From an uncultured Selenomonadales bacterium (GTDB lineage Bacteria; Bacillota; Negativicutes; Selenomonadales; Selenomonadaceae), in assembly GCA_947167555.1 (NCBI GenBank), contig CAMVIO010000110.1, forward strand, positions 1 to 6,848: a stretch of DNA of 6,848 bases. Reading direction: 5' to 3'. Positions 6,011 to 6,848 of the stretch are shown one piece after another. A program made the translations under genes and the position numbers. How positions within the stretch are numbered: the stretch's first letter is position 1; the number at the start of each line of letters is the position of its first letter. The notes beneath the pieces are model-generated. The model was given only the letters and a program-made list of their open reading frames with translations. It searched no databases and had not been told where the DNA came from.

Positions 6011-6175
6011 TAGGGCGTGTTGATTAAATGAGTTTGTGCGTCATGGCGAGATATTTTTGCGTCCATCAAGGAAGCGAAAGCGAAGGCGTAGCAAAGCTAC
6101 GTCAAGTTTTCGCTGACGCAGAGGGACACAAAAAGAGCCGCCATGACGTGTGGACGAATTAATCAACACGCCCTA
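6011..6175. mobile_element. MITE-like palindromic element with TA flanks
   Basis: GGGCGTGTTGATTAA at 6013 and its exact reverse complement ending at 6173 are terminal inverted repeats, 17 bp counting the flanking TA. The two TA dinucleotides (6011-6012, 6174-6175) look like a target duplication. Inside, the arms stay complementary in register: CGTCATGGCG (6039-6048) with CGCCATGACG (6139-6148), TTTTTG(C)GTCC (6054-6064) with GGAC(A)CAAAAA (6124-6134), AGCGAAA (6073-6079) with TTTCGCT (6108-6114). The centre is CGTAGC-AAA-GCTACG (6087-6101). The whole 161-bp unit can fold into one long imperfect hairpin and has no coding capacity. TA duplication and these features fit a non-autonomous derivative of an IS630- or IS5-type element; the family is inference. 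Copy number cannot be seen here. Confidence 0.8.
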
Positions 6176-6197
6176 GAGAAAAGGTTGGAAAACCGCG

Positions 6198-6225
6198 AAA
6201 AAAGCCGCCCCGATTTTTGGAGCGG
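6198..6225 (-). terminator. Intrinsic terminator of the DedA-family gene
   Basis: Read on the minus strand, CCGCTCC (6225-6219) pairs with GGGGCGG (6211-6205) through one G-U pair, with a 7-nt loop, followed by CTTTTTT (6204-6198). It begins 13 nt after the stop codon. On the plus strand the same stem has a mismatch, so the terminator works best for the minus-strand gene. It isolates this gene from manA. Confidence 0.8.
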
Positions 6226-6238
6226 TTTTCTGTCGGAA

Positions 6239-6835
6239 TCACAGTTTTTTGCGTTTTTTCTGGTATCGAAACCAGAAGACGACGGCGGCGATAATGCAGA
6301 CGATGACGAAAACGAGACTGATTTCATGGCCGACCTTCATCATGATGGCCCAGCCCTCGCCGAGCAGCTCGCCAATCCAGAGGATCAGAGCGGTCCAGGG
6401 CAGCGAGCCGAGAATGGTCAGGATCAGGAATTTCACGCGATCCATGCGCGCGAATCCGGCGGGCAGCGAGATAAACGTCCGCACTACCGGCAGCATTCGG
6501 CTGAAAAAGACGGCTTTCAGCCCGTATTTGTCGAACCAATTTTGCGCTAAATCCACATGAGAGGATTTGACGAAAAAGTATTTGCCATAGCGATCCACGA
6601 AGGGGCGACCGCCGCGCCGCCCGACCTCGTAAGCGAAAATCGAGCCGAGAACGCCGCCGATCATGCCGGCCCACATCGCGCCGGAGAAGGTCATGCGTCC
6701 CGCGAAAATCAGGTAGCCGGCGAAGCCAAGGATCAGCTCGCTGGGAATCGGCACGCAGGCATTTTCAAGGCCCATCAGGAGCGCCACCGCGAAATAGCCC
6801 CACTGGTCGATAAAATTCAAAAAAACGTCCGCCAA
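6239..6835 (-). CDS. DedA-family (VTT domain) integral membrane protein, TTG start
   Basis: A 198-aa inner-membrane protein of the DedA/VTT family, members of which act in membrane lipid homeostasis; some are undecaprenyl-phosphate or phospholipid flippases. Visible features: an N-terminal re-entrant segment with Glu24 and the ENACVPIPSE motif (24-33), a Gly-rich segment GGVLGSIFAYEVGRRGG (60-76), FSRMLPVVRTFISLPAG (111-127) with Arg113 and Arg119 matching the essential arginine pair of E. coli YqjA-type proteins, Trp147 in a second hydrophobic segment, a C-terminal membrane helix (about 172-190) and a basic tail YQKKRKKL. The first codon is TTG at 6835 with AGGGGG 7 nt upstream at the window edge; the frame stays open to the edge, so a slightly earlier start is possible. 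The protein length is slightly short of E. coli members (about 220) but normal for Bacillota. The exact substrate cannot be told. Confidence 0.92.
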   Translation of the reverse strand: MADVFLNFIDQWGYFAVALLMGLENACVPIPSELILGFAGYLIFAGRMTFSGAMWAGMIGGVLGSIFAYEVGRRGGRPFVDRYGKYFFVKSSHVDLAQNWFDKYGLKAVFFSRMLPVVRTFISLPAGFARMDRVKFLILTILGSLPWTALILWIGELLGEGWAIMMKVGHEISLVFVIVCIIAAVVFWFRYQKKRKKL

Positions 6836-6848
6836 AGGATTTCCCCCT

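Noticed and set aside
6143..6550. Plus-strand open frame starting inside the palindromic element (also 6249-6560)
   Set aside because: It begins in one arm of the element, crosses the dedA terminator and continues antisense to dedA, so it is not a transposase or element-encoded gene.
1..6848. CRISPR array, toxin-antitoxin pair, or defence island
   Set aside because: No spaced direct repeats and no small paired genes are present. All coding regions are accounted for by housekeeping genes.

Overview
The window is an ordinary housekeeping segment of a GC-rich bacterial chromosome with a small non-autonomous transposon-like element inserted in it. The PurB (430 aa) and PurA (428 aa) types, the short class I ManA, strong AGGAGG-type ribosome binding sites and tRNA genes with encoded CCA ends suggest a Bacillota member. 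A GC-rich lineage such as the Negativicutes is my best guess, but this is inference and no marker in the window settles it.

Plus-strand half (1-4930). The window opens in a phosphotransferase-system Enzyme I gene (ptsI, to 1735) whose 5' end is unclear. A near-consensus extended -10 promoter (1752-1780) overlaps an inverted repeat and is followed by a terminator-like hairpin (1794-1833) in the short leader of purB. purB (1857-3149) and purA (3197-4483) are 47 bp apart and probably co-transcribed. PurA converts IMP to adenylosuccinate and PurB releases AMP from it; PurB also acts earlier on SAICAR. A second strong promoter (4523-4552) then drives four tRNA genes, Lys(UUU)-Glu(UUC)-Asp(GUC)-Phe(GAA), closed by a bidirectional terminator (4936-4979).

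Minus-strand half (4930-6848). A class I mannose-6-phosphate isomerase gene (manA) converges on the tRNA operon and shares its terminator. Its best-supported start is a CTG codon. Upstream of manA are a TATAAT promoter, a 161-bp palindromic MITE-like element flanked by TA, the terminator of the next gene, and a DedA-family membrane protein gene starting with TTG close to the right edge.

I found no convincing undescribed multigene system. The items most worth a second look are the palindromic MITE-like element against the manA promoter, the probable CTG start of manA, the promoter-dyad-hairpin arrangement before purB, a C-A mismatch in the T stem of tRNA-Phe, and the disturbed N-terminal motif of ptsI.
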